64,000 nt of DNA from UBA10324 sp038326325 (lineage in GTDB: Bacteria > Bacteroidota > Bacteroidia > Chitinophagales > UBA10324), in the NCBI GenBank assembly GCA_038326325.1, contig JBBQJW010000002.1, forward strand, positions 62,001 through 126,000, written 5' to 3'. The stretch's first letter is position 1. Each line of letters opens with the position of its first letter. The notes under the pieces are model-generated. The model had not been told where the DNA came from and did not search any database. It saw only the letters and a program-made list of their open reading frames with translations. A program made the translations under genes and the position numbers. Of the stretch, positions 10,201-19,277 are shown in pieces.

Positions 10201-11232
10201 AATCTGGTAGTCGGTAGATGCAGTTATAGTTGATGCTGCAGCTACAGTAAAATTATAAAGCGAAATATCTCCTGTACCCTGAATAAATTCTGTAGTTCCA
10301 TTCATAGTCAGAGTGGAAGTTCCTCCATCAAGGGTTCCGGCGCAATTAAGTGTTCCGTTTAAAGTATGACTAAACGCTGTTCCAAGGCTTAAGGTTGTTC
10401 CAATTAAGGTTGAGAGATTACCGTTTATAGTCCATGATGTAGGAAATGAAATTCCTGCGGCATTGGTATTAGAGATTAAAACATTTTCAACGCTTGTGGG
10501 TGTCCCTGTTATAGTAATGGCACCCGCTCCTCCAAAGTTGACACATCCAGTTGAAGTAAAACCGCTACCCATTAAGGCAACTGTTACAGCTGATGTTGGA
10601 GTGAAATTAAATGTATCACTGCTTGTAATGGTTCCATTATTTGTGAATGCACCATAAAATGAATGCGTGTTTGCTCCACCGGCAAATGTTACACTAGCTG
10701 CTATTACCGTTGTATTATTCACTCGCCAGTCACTTGCCGGAGTTATTCCGCCGGTGTTGTTCAGGTTTAAATTGTAAAATGTTGGAACTGATGAAGATGA
10801 GATTGTCGGTTGAACAGAGCCATTAAAGTTAACTGTTCCTGTTGTAGTAAGTGCCGAATTGATTTGTAATGACTGTGCGCTTGTTCCGCTGAAAGTAATT
10901 GTTCCACTGTTTGTGAGTGCTCCATTGCCTGTTAAATTTCCACTGAATGTAACAGTAGTACTTCCTGAATTTAAACTTCCACTTAGCGTGGTTGCGCCGC
11001 TTATTGTAATGTTGCTGGAAGAAGTGTAGCTTCCAGAAATATTTAAGGCGTTGAAAGTGGATGTTCCAGTCAAAGTTTTCGACGAACCAGTAAGTGTAAC
11101 GGTACTGGTCGAAGCGGTGAATGTTCCGCTGTTAGTCCAGTTTCCACCTACACTTAAGGCATAGCTGCTTGCAGACAGGGTGGCTCCGCTATTAATCAGA
11201 AAATTTCCTGAAGCTGATGTTGTTCCGGACAA
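7285..11232 (-). CDS. Giant repetitive T9SS adhesin-like protein, 3' part
   Basis: This is the C-terminal piece of an approximately 2,630-codon gene whose 5' part is 11509-15177. Both pieces are in the same reading frame and are separated only by the TGA at 11511-11509; the frame is open from 11508, and 11232 is merely the first ATG after it. The sequence is a run of Thr/Ser/Asn/Gly-rich units of about 60-70 aa ('NSGTFTAS.STVTL.GSS', 'FNNLTMN'), predicted to fold as a beta-helix. Next come a 'WDGGASTTNWGDANNW' module, a fibronectin-like 'LNWTTASEMNNDHFDIE' module and a T9SS sorting domain ('DLYPNPVADNF', 'LPEGLYFIEVTDQ'). Role inferred as surface adhesion. Confidence 0.85.
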   Translation of the reverse strand: MSGTTSASGNFLINSGATLSASSYALSVGGNWTNSGTFTASTSTVTLTGSSKTLTGTSTFNALNISGSYTSSSNITISGATTLSGSLNSGSTTVTFSGNLTGNGALTNSGTITFSGTSAQSLQINSALTTTGTVNFNGSVQPTISSSSVPTFYNLNLNNTGGITPASDWRVNNTTVIAASVTFAGGANTHSFYGAFTNNGTITSSDTFNFTPTSAVTVALMGSGFTSTGCVNFGGAGAITITGTPTSVENVLISNTNAAGISFPTSWTINGNLSTLIGTTLSLGTAFSHTLNGTLNCAGTLDGGTSTLTMNGTTEFIQGTGDISLYNFTVAAASTITASTDYQIKKDFTNNGTYDATGFLTEFVGTLTSTISGTTTPTTIDILTVTKTSATVTVAVNISTLTQITVNSGTLDVSNKTITQDVTLGDLDIESGATLKVGGNNNIPTFNTYTINANGTVEFNGNNQSINSSPVYGNVIVSAAGLKTPSGSLTLNGNFLMSAGTFVGGNYTHSIGGNWTMSGGTFTSTNTTISFNGTGTQTLSSTGSFNNLTMNKASGSFTLLTDVTVNGTLTFTTGNITTSSYKVIMPSGSAVSRTSGHVVGNLQKYFSSTAAKTFEIGDASIGYTPVTITFTSVTSNGNLIATTTTGDHIDITNSSVDATKSVNRYYTLTNSGIGFTNYTAVFNFLAGDLDAGATTSNFIVANRPSSAWTFPTVGTKTGTSTQCTGNTTFGDFQVGEYGQKLWDGGASTTNWGDANNWNPNGVPTSSENIVLNAAVTVDINVAAVCRDLTISHSGVTLTILATRSLTASGNFSISTGILNTAASYPSITGTTSLTGGTIGYTLGGAQTVAAVNYYNLTLATSGTKTFASGTVGIANSFSITGTASVNASTNSSTFNLIGTAPQTLTSGSTTFYNLAMSNSSGVTLADNCTVSNVLSLSSGIIATGSNRIICTSTSAGAVANQSSSSYINGNLRRYIANNTSTYAFPVGTASAYTLEEMINNNLAGITYIDASFGAKPGNDNGIIAWENGTYYTSVNSFGVWYLTPNANPSSGTYDLKCYTNAFSGLTNNSFGILSRPDASSNAAQWGKAGGTLNSTNGLGRLVSDGYALRKGLTSFSQKGIGQAGQGLPIELSAFDVKKENQNVVLNWTTASEMNNDHFDIESAIASGNNLEFKKIGEVSGMGTSLTVTQYQYIDQQNNFSGTVYYRLKQVDANSQFTYSEIKSVVFENAPISVSDLYPNPVADNFSFEIQTVTASQIKIQVINSVGQIVIEKSIIVHEGSNPVNMNIERLPEGLYFIEVTDQNNLLIQNRKIIKS

Positions 11233-11508
11233 AGTTTTTGCTGTTGCTCCTCCATTTGTGAAAGTGAGATTCCCATAAGTTACTGCGTTTACTGTTTGTG
11301 CAACAGTTCCGTTGTATTCTACTGTACTGCCTGATGATATTGTATTTGTTGTATAGCTCGAAGGGAAATTACTTGCTCCGGCAATTTTTAATGAGGAACT
11401 ATTACTGATTGTAAAGGTTCCGCCTGTTGCACTTCTGTTAGCAGTATAAGTTCCTAAATCAAGTGTTCCGTTGGTGAGAGAAAGATTTCCATTAATGGTA
11501 AGATTTCC

Positions 11509-14500
11509 TCATGGTGTAACAGTTCCGCTGCTTTTATTAATTGTCAGATTATTAAATGTTGTAGTAGAAACAGACTGCGCGCCTGTTCCATTTAAAATAA
11601 CGGTTGAAGAACTTGGAGTAAAGGTTCCGCTGTTTACCCAGTTTCCTGCAACAAGAATATTTGCGGTATTCCCTTTTAATGTTGTGCCTGAATTAATTGT
11701 TGCATTCCCGGTAATAACCAAAGAATCATTTGTTTGATAAAATGCAGCTGTCGATAATGTTAAATTATTGGTGACATGAACCGGTGAAGAAGATGTATTC
11801 ACTCCGGCAGTTTTGTTCATTGTAAGATTGTAATAGTAAAATGGTGCAATTACCTGGGCGCCGCTACCATTATAATTTACTGTTCCGGTACTACAAGTGA
11901 AAGTACCGCTTGTGTAATTATAATCGCCCCCGATATTTAATGTGCCGTTGCCGCTGAAAACAACATTTGCACTTCCACTTTGGGTTAAACCACCTGTTAC
12001 ATTTACAGTTCCGGTACTGATATTAATATTAATTGCATGACCAGCAGTTCCATCACTTAGCACCAAACTTCCACCTACATTCATTGTTTGTCCTCCTACA
12101 TTAAAATTATGAGTTGCATTTCCAAGCGACCAGTTTCCTGCAATATTTCCATTCAGATTTCCATTTGAAGTTAAAGAACCACCGGCAGAAATTGTGGTAG
12201 TTACAGGAGTTGGGCTGTTGAAAGTTATTCCCCGAACTGTTACTGCGGTTGAAATATTTGGTTGATTTGTAAAAGTGCCGCTACCTAATTCAACAATATC
12301 AGTTGAAACAGGAGGAGTGTTTGCTGAACCTGCAATTACTGTCCAGTTGCCGGCAACTTCCCAAGCTGTACTTACAGCTCCGGTCCATTGCACTGCATTC
12401 ACATTATCTGACATTGTCCATCTTCCAACAAGACTTGTTAAACCATCTTTCTGCACATAATTATTCGTTGTGCTGTTTGTTGTTTTACTTGAATCAGACC
12501 AGGTGCTTCCTCCATAACGCCAAATGTTCATAGTTGATTCTACATTTCCGTTTATGTCTGCATCGTTATAGTGCAGCTTAATACTTGCCGTGTATGTTCC
12601 TGACGGAATTGCGAAATCATATTCACGATTTATACTTCCGCCAAACGGATAATCGCTAACTGGCACATTCAGTGCTGTAACAGTGATGGAAGGAACAGAA
12701 GAAACAGATGTAAAGGTGATCGTATTATAGGGACCTTCGAACTCATACGCTACACCTGTGGTAAATGAATTTGTTCTTTTGATGATTCCGAGAATTATAC
12801 CATTACCACTTCTTCCAGATGAAAGTGTAAGCGTTGCAGATCCGGTATGAATTTCTCCGGTGGTCATGTTCGCCGTTACTGCCGAACAATCATTTGAAAT
12901 TGTAATAACATTTGTTGAAGCACTCTTGTTTATTGTAATAATATTAAAAGTGGTGGCGCCTGTAATAGTTGCGTCTATTGAACCTGTGAAGGTTGCTGTC
13001 GAAGTTCCTGCAGTAAATGTTCCGCTGTTTGTAAAGTCGCGTGTAAAAGTATGGGTATAACTTCCTGCGCTGAATGTTACACCTGAGTTAATCGTAAAAT
13101 TTCCATTTAATGTTATTGCGCCAGCCGCGGTCTTTGTTCCCCCATTAGATAAATCGAGTTTATAATATGTTAACGCATTTACTGTTTGTGCCCCACTGCC
13201 GTTGAATGTAACAGTGTTGGGTGTGTTTGAAGTAAGATTTAAAGTTCCTGATGTAACCGTAAGCGCATTTGCAACTCCAAGATTAGCACTTCCGCCAAGT
13301 GTTAAAGAAGTTCCGTTAATTGCTACACTATTTAAATTTGCAGTTCCACTAAGGGTTGAAGTTCCGTTAAATGTGATAGTTCCGCTTGATGCGGTGAGTG
13401 AACCACTAACTGTTAAATCACCAGAAACACTGAAAGTTTTGGTGGTCGTGTATGTTCCTGAAACGACTAAAGCCACAATTGTCTCAGTTCCCGAACCGGT
13501 TATTGATTTTGAAGTTCCCGTAAGTGTAACAGTATTTGCCGAGTTGGTGAATGTTCCATTAATGGTCATATCACCTGAAATTGTTAAATTAGAAGAGGTA
13601 CTTACTGAACCTGATATAGAAATATTACTAAGGGAAATTGATGAGCCTGAAATCGTTTTGCTTGCCCCTGCCATTGTCATAATCCCGGTGCTTCCGCCAG
13701 TGTGTGTAAAAGTTCCTGAACCTGTTGTAGAAAGATTTCCATCAACATTAAAATTCATGGTTGATGCCGCTGTTACACCTGCTGCTGTAATCGTTAAGTT
13801 GTAAAAATTAGTTGTGCCCGCACCTGCCATTGAGGCACTTGCCCCATTTAAAGTTATAGTACTTGTGCTTCCAGTGAGAGTTCCATCACTTTGCACAGAA
13901 CCAGTAATAGTATGACTGTAGGTAGAAGCATTAAATGTGGTTGATGATCCAATAGTTAATCCATTACCAATTGTTAATGCGCCTGCTGCTGTAACAGAAA
14001 GTGATGTTCCGCTACCGACACTTGTTCTGAAATTTCCTGCTATCGTCAAAGAAGCCGAAGGCATTGTTTTGGTGGCAGCACCGCTACTTGAGGATAATTT
14101 CAAATTACCATAAGTTTCATTTGAAACAGTTTGTGCGGTTCCTGAATATTCAATTGTGCTTGATGCTCCAAGTGAGTGAGTTGAGTAATTAGTAGGAAAA
14201 GTATTTGTTCCGGCAATTTTTAAAGTAGCGCCGTTTGCAACCGTGAATGAACCACCTGAAGCATTTCTGTTGGCTGTATATGTTCCCATATCAAAAGTAC
14301 CTCCGTTTACATAAAGCTTACCTCCTGAACTTGATGAAGATAAATTTGGAAGATTGGCAGCTAATGATTTGGTCATTCCACCACTTATTTTTAAGATGCC
14401 ATAAGTTATGGAGCTGTTTATAGTTTGATTGATAGTACTTGCTGCATATTCTATGATACTCGAACCACTTATTGAGTTCGGAATAATGGAATAATTAGCT

Positions 14501-15177
14501 GTAAAAGTTGATGCTTTTACATACAAAACACAATTCGAACTTAGGGTGAAGTTGGTTGCTGAAATTGTTACTGTTTTTGCCGGTTCGCTTGGATCGAATG
14601 TGCCTGTAACAGTAAAGTAATATGTAACAGTAATGTTTTGTGAGAGTGTGGTTATACTTCCACTGTTGATTGTTAAACGACGAAAACTGGTGCTACTTGT
14701 TCCGCCAAGGGTTTGTGTGGTACCGCCCATTTGAACAGTGGCATTATTATTCACCGTTGAATAGGTTCCGTTATTGGTAAAGTTTCCCTTTGCTAAAATT
14801 GTATAGGAAGTAGAGGTTGCATTATGAGCATAAGTTCCATTGGAGCCGATCAGCAAATTACCATATACTGTTAATTTACGGGTTGCGGTTAAAGTGCTTA
14901 CTATAGAACCGTTACCGATTGTGAGGTCAAGTGCAGTAGCTGTAGCAGTTATTGAAGGTTGATATGAACCTGTAAAATTAACATCACCAATAATTGCACT
15001 CTTGGTTGAAGTTGGTACTCCGTTGGTCCAATTGGTCGTTGTTGCCCATGCGGTGGAAGTAATACCTTTCCACGAAGTGGTGGTTTGGGCTTGTATAAGT
15101 TCAGTTGAAAAAAAACTCAAACAAAAAATCAGAAAAATTTTGATATGGTGATTTTGTTTAACAAGTGTAAATGACAT
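11509..15177 (-). CDS. Giant repetitive T9SS adhesin-like protein, 5' part with signal peptide
   Basis: N-terminal piece, about 1,222 aa. The ATG at 15177 is chosen because it begins a clean signal peptide (MSFTLVKQNHHIKIFLIFCL, ending near 'ELIQAQ'); an upstream in-frame ATG at 15300 would add 41 residues before it. After the signal comes 'WKGITSTAWATTTNWTNGVP', a module seen again twice in the full gene. Many degenerate beta-strand units follow ('GNFTNNGTY', 'TLNGASASM', 'FYNLTIT'). The piece ends at 'SSGTVTP' followed by TGA. Sibling units read T-P-S-G-(N/S)-L-T, so the TGA stands where a Ser codon (TCA) is expected: one base change. TGA is an ordinary stop elsewhere here (e.g. miaE), so this is a nonsense mutation or an assembly error. 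Confidence 0.82.
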   Translation of the reverse strand: MSFTLVKQNHHIKIFLIFCLSFFSTELIQAQTTTSWKGITSTAWATTTNWTNGVPTSTKSAIIGDVNFTGSYQPSITATATALDLTIGNGSIVSTLTATRKLTVYGNLLIGSNGTYAHNATSTSYTILAKGNFTNNGTYSTVNNNATVQMGGTTQTLGGTSSTSFRRLTINSGSITTLSQNITVTYYFTVTGTFDPSEPAKTVTISATNFTLSSNCVLYVKASTFTANYSIIPNSISGSSIIEYAASTINQTINSSITYGILKISGGMTKSLAANLPNLSSSSSGGKLYVNGGTFDMGTYTANRNASGGSFTVANGATLKIAGTNTFPTNYSTHSLGASSTIEYSGTAQTVSNETYGNLKLSSSSGAATKTMPSASLTIAGNFRTSVGSGTSLSVTAAGALTIGNGLTIGSSTTFNASTYSHTITGSVQSDGTLTGSTSTITLNGASASMAGAGTTNFYNLTITAAGVTAASTMNFNVDGNLSTTGSGTFTHTGGSTGIMTMAGASKTISGSSISLSNISISGSVSTSSNLTISGDMTINGTFTNSANTVTLTGTSKSITGSGTETIVALVVSGTYTTTKTFSVSGDLTVSGSLTASSGTITFNGTSTLSGTANLNSVAINGTSLTLGGSANLGVANALTVTSGTLNLTSNTPNTVTFNGSGAQTVNALTYYKLDLSNGGTKTAAGAITLNGNFTINSGVTFSAGSYTHTFTRDFTNSGTFTAGTSTATFTGSIDATITGATTFNIITINKSASTNVITISNDCSAVTANMTTGEIHTGSATLTLSSGRSGNGIILGIIKRTNSFTTGVAYEFEGPYNTITFTSVSSVPSITVTALNVPVSDYPFGGSINREYDFAIPSGTYTASIKLHYNDADINGNVESTMNIWRYGGSTWSDSSKTTNSTTNNYVQKDGLTSLVGRWTMSDNVNAVQWTGAVSTAWEVAGNWTVIAGSANTPPVSTDIVELGSGTFTNQPNISTAVTVRGITFNSPTPVTTTISAGGSLTSNGNLNGNIAGNWSLGNATHNFNVGGQTMNVGGSLVLSDGTAGHAININISTGTVNVTGGLTQSGSANVVFSGNGTLNIGGDYNYTSGTFTCSTGTVNYNGSGAQVIAPFYYYNLTMNKTAGVNTSSSPVHVTNNLTLSTAAFYQTNDSLVITGNATINSGTTLKGNTANILVAGNWVNSGTFTPSSSTVILNGTGAQSVSTTTFNNLTINKSSGTVTP

Positions 15178-15435
15178 TTCGGTTTGTTTAGGGAAGCCTC
15201 TTAACGCCACTGTTTTCAATATGTTTGGAGAAATACTGTAACAGGTAAGAAATAACATCCTTTCGTTGGAAATGATAGTGTAACAGTAATAAATAAGCAC
15301 TATCCGTGTTCATATTAGGATAATAAAAGGTCTGAAGTAAGCTGAAATATTGAATTTCAGTGAATCACAATTTTACAATAACGAATATATATTTAGTGAT
15401 ATTTCACAAATAAAATATCAGTTTCGGAATTGAAA

Positions 15436-16854
15436 TCAACTTTCTACCGCTCTTAATCTTGCAGCATTAATAAACAAAACAGAAAGCACTGCCTGATTTC
15501 CCTTCAATAACTTAGTTAAGTTTTCCTCAAATTCAGAAAGCGATATTTTTTTTTGTAGGTGCTGAATAAAATTAGAGCGAAGTACTTTGTTCATTTCAAC
15601 CAACCTTTGAATGCCTGATACATCCACTCTATCCTGTGAGTAGCGCAAAAATTTACCGAATTGCTGCTCGCTGAATTTTTCATCTCCCCGCTGATAATAT
15701 AAAACAACCTGAAAAATTCGAACTGCAATGTCAAACGATAGAAGTGCTTTTCTATTGATAGAATTCTGAAATATTGTAACATATTCATTCGCTTTATCTA
15801 ATTCGTTTTTCAAAAGATGATAAACAAGATAAGCTACACAAGTAATGACTTTGGCATCAGGATCATAGGACTGAAGATATTTTTTCAGGTATTTATCAGC
15901 TACCTCTTTCATTCTTCCTATTTCGCCATTGATAGCAAGCGCAAGAGTGTAACGGAAAATAATTTTGGGAGCATATTTAAATAAGTCGTCAAAATCATTT
16001 TCTAACTTACTAAATAGCTCGACTGACTTCGCGTAATTCGAGGTCATTGTTTCATAATAAGCAAGATAAAACCGGATAGTAAATATTTCGTCGTCAGTTT
16101 GTTGACCTTTTAAGGCTAAGTATCTGTCTAATATTTTTTCAAGACGATTTTTTATATCGGGCGACATTTTTTGATAATAAAAATCAAGAACAGCATAAAT
16201 GCCATCTATAAAAACATTTATCCGTTCACTGTTTATGTTTTTCAATTCCTGTTCAATCGCACTTAACTCATTTTTAAAGTACTGATAATTTTTTTCAGAT
16301 ACTTTCATTGAATAAAAAGTTTGAATGATTCGGACAAATACTCCGTTAAGTTTTAAAACATTAAAAACAATAACTTTATCCGGGTTCAAATAATTTTCAA
16401 GAAAACCTTTTTCATAATTTTTTAATTTATCCTCATCAAATAAACTGTAAGGCAATCTTGTTGATCCCAGATAACACTCTTTGTAAATAGCCGCCTTTTC
16501 GCTTGCTGAAACTTTAGTGCTATTTTCCATCGAGGCGATTAACTTATCAGCTTCACGAATAAATAACTCCGATAACCCATATCGGCCCAAAAATTCAAGC
16601 AACTTAATTCCTCCTTCCGGCACAAGAGCTTTTATACACTTACTAAGAAGTACAGCTTTCATTTTCCGGTAAGAGTTTGAATCGAGAGTTAACCGGATTT
16701 TTATTTCTTCTTCTCTCGAAATAGTTTCTTGCCTTGATTCAATCAGCACTTCAAGAAAATTTTTGATCTTGGATTTTTTTAAATCCATTGCTTTCAGCAA
16801 TTCAATATCTGAATCGTGCAATGCGTTTATTAATTGTTCAAGATAAAATTTCAT
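15436..16854 (-). CDS. Uncharacterised alpha-helical cytoplasmic protein
   Basis: 472 aa, no signal peptide or membrane segment. The sequence is almost wholly helical, rich in Leu, Lys, Glu and Tyr, with paired-helix stretches ('YAKSVELFSKLENDF', 'VAYLVYHLLKNELDKANEY') that look like divergent TPR-type repeats. I do not recognise the family. It stands alone between the giant adhesin and recN, on the same strand as both, with about 160 bases to recN and 258 to the adhesin start, so it is probably its own transcription unit. Confidence 0.75.
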   Translation of the reverse strand: MKFYLEQLINALHDSDIELLKAMDLKKSKIKNFLEVLIESRQETISREEEIKIRLTLDSNSYRKMKAVLLSKCIKALVPEGGIKLLEFLGRYGLSELFIREADKLIASMENSTKVSASEKAAIYKECYLGSTRLPYSLFDEDKLKNYEKGFLENYLNPDKVIVFNVLKLNGVFVRIIQTFYSMKVSEKNYQYFKNELSAIEQELKNINSERINVFIDGIYAVLDFYYQKMSPDIKNRLEKILDRYLALKGQQTDDEIFTIRFYLAYYETMTSNYAKSVELFSKLENDFDDLFKYAPKIIFRYTLALAINGEIGRMKEVADKYLKKYLQSYDPDAKVITCVAYLVYHLLKNELDKANEYVTIFQNSINRKALLSFDIAVRIFQVVLYYQRGDEKFSEQQFGKFLRYSQDRVDVSGIQRLVEMNKVLRSNFIQHLQKKISLSEFEENLTKLLKGNQAVLSVLFINAARLRAVES

Positions 16855-17014
16855 TCTATGCGACTTGGTTATTAAACCGATAAAATAGGCTGCTTAAAAA
16901 TTTAAGGGGAGAGATTGGTTTATTTTTTTCGGCGCGCTAATCTAATTGCGTTGATGACTTTAACAATATTGTATTTTACCATCGTTAAATAATGAAAATA
17001 AATAGTGCAGAGTT

Positions 17015-18676
17015 TTAATTCTCCATTAACTCTTTCGCATTTTTCAATGCAGCATCGGTTGGCTTTTCACCTGAAAGCATTCGCGCAATTTCAATTACGC
17101 GATCTTCTGTTTTCAACTCGCGCACTTTTGTATAGGTGCGGCTCTTCAGATTTTCTTTATAAACAAAGAAATGTTTTTCGCCTTTTCCTGCAATTTGCGG
17201 AAGGTGAGTGATACAAATAACCTGATGTTTGAAAGAAAGTTTTTGAAGAATGATTGAAACCTTTCGTGCTGCTTCGCCTGATACACCTGTATCAATTTCG
17301 TCGAAGATGAGCGTGGGCATTGCAATGGATTCTGCAACTAATGATTGAAGGCACAGCATTAATCTTGATAACTCACCACCTGATGCAACTTTAATCAACT
17401 CAATAAAATCGCTGCCCTTGTTTGAGGCAAACAGTAATCTGAAAAGATCAATTCCGTTTTCAGAAAAACTGTTTTCATCTTTCAGTTTGTGTTCAAACTT
17501 TACATGAGCATAAGGCATACTTGCTTCCTTCAATAAATTATTTACCTCTTTTTCGGTCGAGGAAATAACTGATAATCTTTTTTTAGAAAGTGATTGAGCA
17601 TGTGAGACGAGTTCTTTTTTCTTAGCTGTTAACTCTTCATTCCACTTATCAAGTTTGGTGGTATCAGTCTGCAGCAGTAAAAGTTGCTCGTTGAATTGAT
17701 TTTGTAAAGTGAGCAATTCTGTTACAGTTTGAACCCTGTGTTTTTTCTGTAAACGATAAATGGTATCGAGTCGCGATTGCAGTTCCAATAGTTTTTCAGG
17801 TGAGAATTGCAGTTTCGTTTCTCGGTCTTCCAATTCCTGTGCTATGTCTTTTACTTCAATGGTTGCACTCTTTAACCGATTGACTAATTCCTCTAATTCC
17901 GGTTGAAACTTAATGGTGGATTGAAGCAACTGTAACACTGCGCGTAAATCATCGCTGATGTTTCCTTCAGCATATTGCAAAGTGGTTGACGCAGTATTGA
18001 GGTTTCGTTTTATTTCTTCTGCATGTGTAAGCGAATTCATTCCCTGTTCAACTGATTCCTGTTCGCTTTCTGATAATTTGGCTTCGTTAAGTTCGTTGAA
18101 CTGAAACTGAATGTAATCCTGTTCGCGTGCTGCTTTGTCTATTTGTGTTTTTAACTCAAACACATTTTTTTCCAACTCACGAAACGATTTAAAACTGAGT
18201 TGATATTTTTTCAGCAAGTCCTGAGTGCCTGCAATTGAGTCAATCAGTTTTAATTGGAAAGAAGCATCATTCAATTCCAAAGTATCATGTTGCTGATGAA
18301 GGTTGACTAATTGTGAAGTAAGTTTTTTTAAAGTCTGAAGTGTAACAGGTGTATCGTTAATAAACGCACGACTTTTTCCACCCGGAATTATTTCTCTTCT
18401 TACTAAAGTGTGTGTGTCAAAGTCCAAACCTTCTTCTTCAAAAAAAGAATTCAAATCAAGCGAATCAATGTTAAACTCAGCTTCTACTACGCATTTTTTT
18501 TCTTTATCGAAAAACGAAGTCGCTTCTGCTCTTTCACCAAGTATTAATGATAAGCCACCAAGTAAAATAGATTTACCTGCCCCTGTTTCACCGGTAATGA
18601 TGGATAGGTGAGGAGAGAAGAGCAATGCTGCTTCATCAATGATTGCAAAATTCTGAATGGAAAGTCGTGTTAACAT
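17015..18676 (-). CDS. recN: DNA repair protein RecN
   Basis: About 553 aa SMC-like ATPase that acts early in double-strand break repair. Seen: N-terminal 'LTRLSIQNFAIIDEA', Walker A 'GETGAGKS', a long central coiled coil with a break, ABC signature 'ASGGELSRLML', Walker B 'PTLIFDEIDTGVSG' and the His switch 'VICITHLPQIA'. Length is normal for the family. The start is taken at 18676 (MLTRLSIQ) rather than seven codons upstream, because RecN proteins begin at this block. Cytoplasmic. No LexA-type box is apparent in the short gap to the divergent thioredoxin gene at 18783. Confidence 0.95.
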   Translation of the reverse strand: MLTRLSIQNFAIIDEAALLFSPHLSIITGETGAGKSILLGGLSLILGERAEATSFFDKEKKCVVEAEFNIDSLDLNSFFEEEGLDFDTHTLVRREIIPGGKSRAFINDTPVTLQTLKKLTSQLVNLHQQHDTLELNDASFQLKLIDSIAGTQDLLKKYQLSFKSFRELEKNVFELKTQIDKAAREQDYIQFQFNELNEAKLSESEQESVEQGMNSLTHAEEIKRNLNTASTTLQYAEGNISDDLRAVLQLLQSTIKFQPELEELVNRLKSATIEVKDIAQELEDRETKLQFSPEKLLELQSRLDTIYRLQKKHRVQTVTELLTLQNQFNEQLLLLQTDTTKLDKWNEELTAKKKELVSHAQSLSKKRLSVISSTEKEVNNLLKEASMPYAHVKFEHKLKDENSFSENGIDLFRLLFASNKGSDFIELIKVASGGELSRLMLCLQSLVAESIAMPTLIFDEIDTGVSGEAARKVSIILQKLSFKHQVICITHLPQIAGKGEKHFFVYKENLKSRTYTKVRELKTEDRVIEIARMLSGEKPTDAALKNAKELMEN

Positions 18677-18782
18677 GCGAGGCAAATATGGTTGCAAGAT
18701 AAATACAAATGCGATTAATCATTAAAACAGGTTTTGGATTTTATGATTTTACTTCGCATATGAAATGAATTAATTTTATAAA

Positions 18783-19271
18783 ATGAAACAGATGATAAAG
18801 CTGAGTTTGATGGTAGTGATGTTGTCATCATTTGTTTTTTATTCAACACCAACAGTTAATTCAATAAACTTTCAGCAATTTCAATCAAGAATAATTCAAC
18901 CGGCAAACGATACTTTATTTGTCGTTAACTTCTGGGCAACATGGTGTGTTCCGTGTGTTGAAGAAATGCCTTACTTCATTCAGACAACAAAAACCTTTTC
19001 CAACCAGAAAGTGAAAATAATTTTAGTGTCACTTGATTTTTTAAAAGAGCATAACAAGCTCGTAGCATTTGTGAAGAACAGAAATATTGAAAACGAAGTG
19101 TATCACCTCAATGCCGGAAACCCTGACACATGGATTGATAAAATTGATTCGTCGTGGAGCGGTGCGCTTCCCGCCACCGTCCTTTATCGTTTCGGAAAAA
19201 AAGTTTTATTTCACGAAGGTGAACTAAATCAATCGCAATTGGATTCAATCATTAATAAAACCATACAATAA
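18783..19271 (+). CDS. TlpA-like thioredoxin-fold protein
   Basis: 162 aa with an N-terminal signal or anchor segment (residues 1-22). It contains the active site 'NFWATWCVPCVEEMP', a CxxC redox pair, and the cis-Pro region 'GALPATVLYR'. Expected to be a periplasmic thiol-disulfide oxidoreductase. It is followed after 6 bases by a second thioredoxin-superfamily gene, and the pair probably forms an operon ending at the terminator near 19900. Divergent from recN. Confidence 0.88.
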   Translation: MKQMIKLSLMVVMLSSFVFYSTPTVNSINFQQFQSRIIQPANDTLFVVNFWATWCVPCVEEMPYFIQTTKTFSNQKVKIILVSLDFLKEHNKLVAFVKNRNIENEVYHLNAGNPDTWIDKIDSSWSGALPATVLYRFGKKVLFHEGELNQSQLDSIINKTIQ

Positions 19272-19277
19272 AAAATC

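Noticed and set aside
11509..11511. TGA recoding (selenocysteine or TGA-as-sense code)
   Set aside because: Other genes here end in TGA (e.g. miaE at 52115-52117), no SECIS-like hairpin is seen, and sister repeats have Ser.
13202..13804. 200-codon hydrophobic Val-rich frame on the plus strand within the giant gene (also 9518-9709, 10463-10657, 11471-11737)
   Set aside because: Antisense shadow of Thr/Asn-rich codons (ACN read backwards gives Val-rich frames); no independent start signal or domain.
7285..15177. CRISPR-like or short tandem array from the many similar segments in the giant gene
   Set aside because: Repeats are degenerate protein-level beta units of variable length in one long open frame, with no fixed repeat-spacer geometry.
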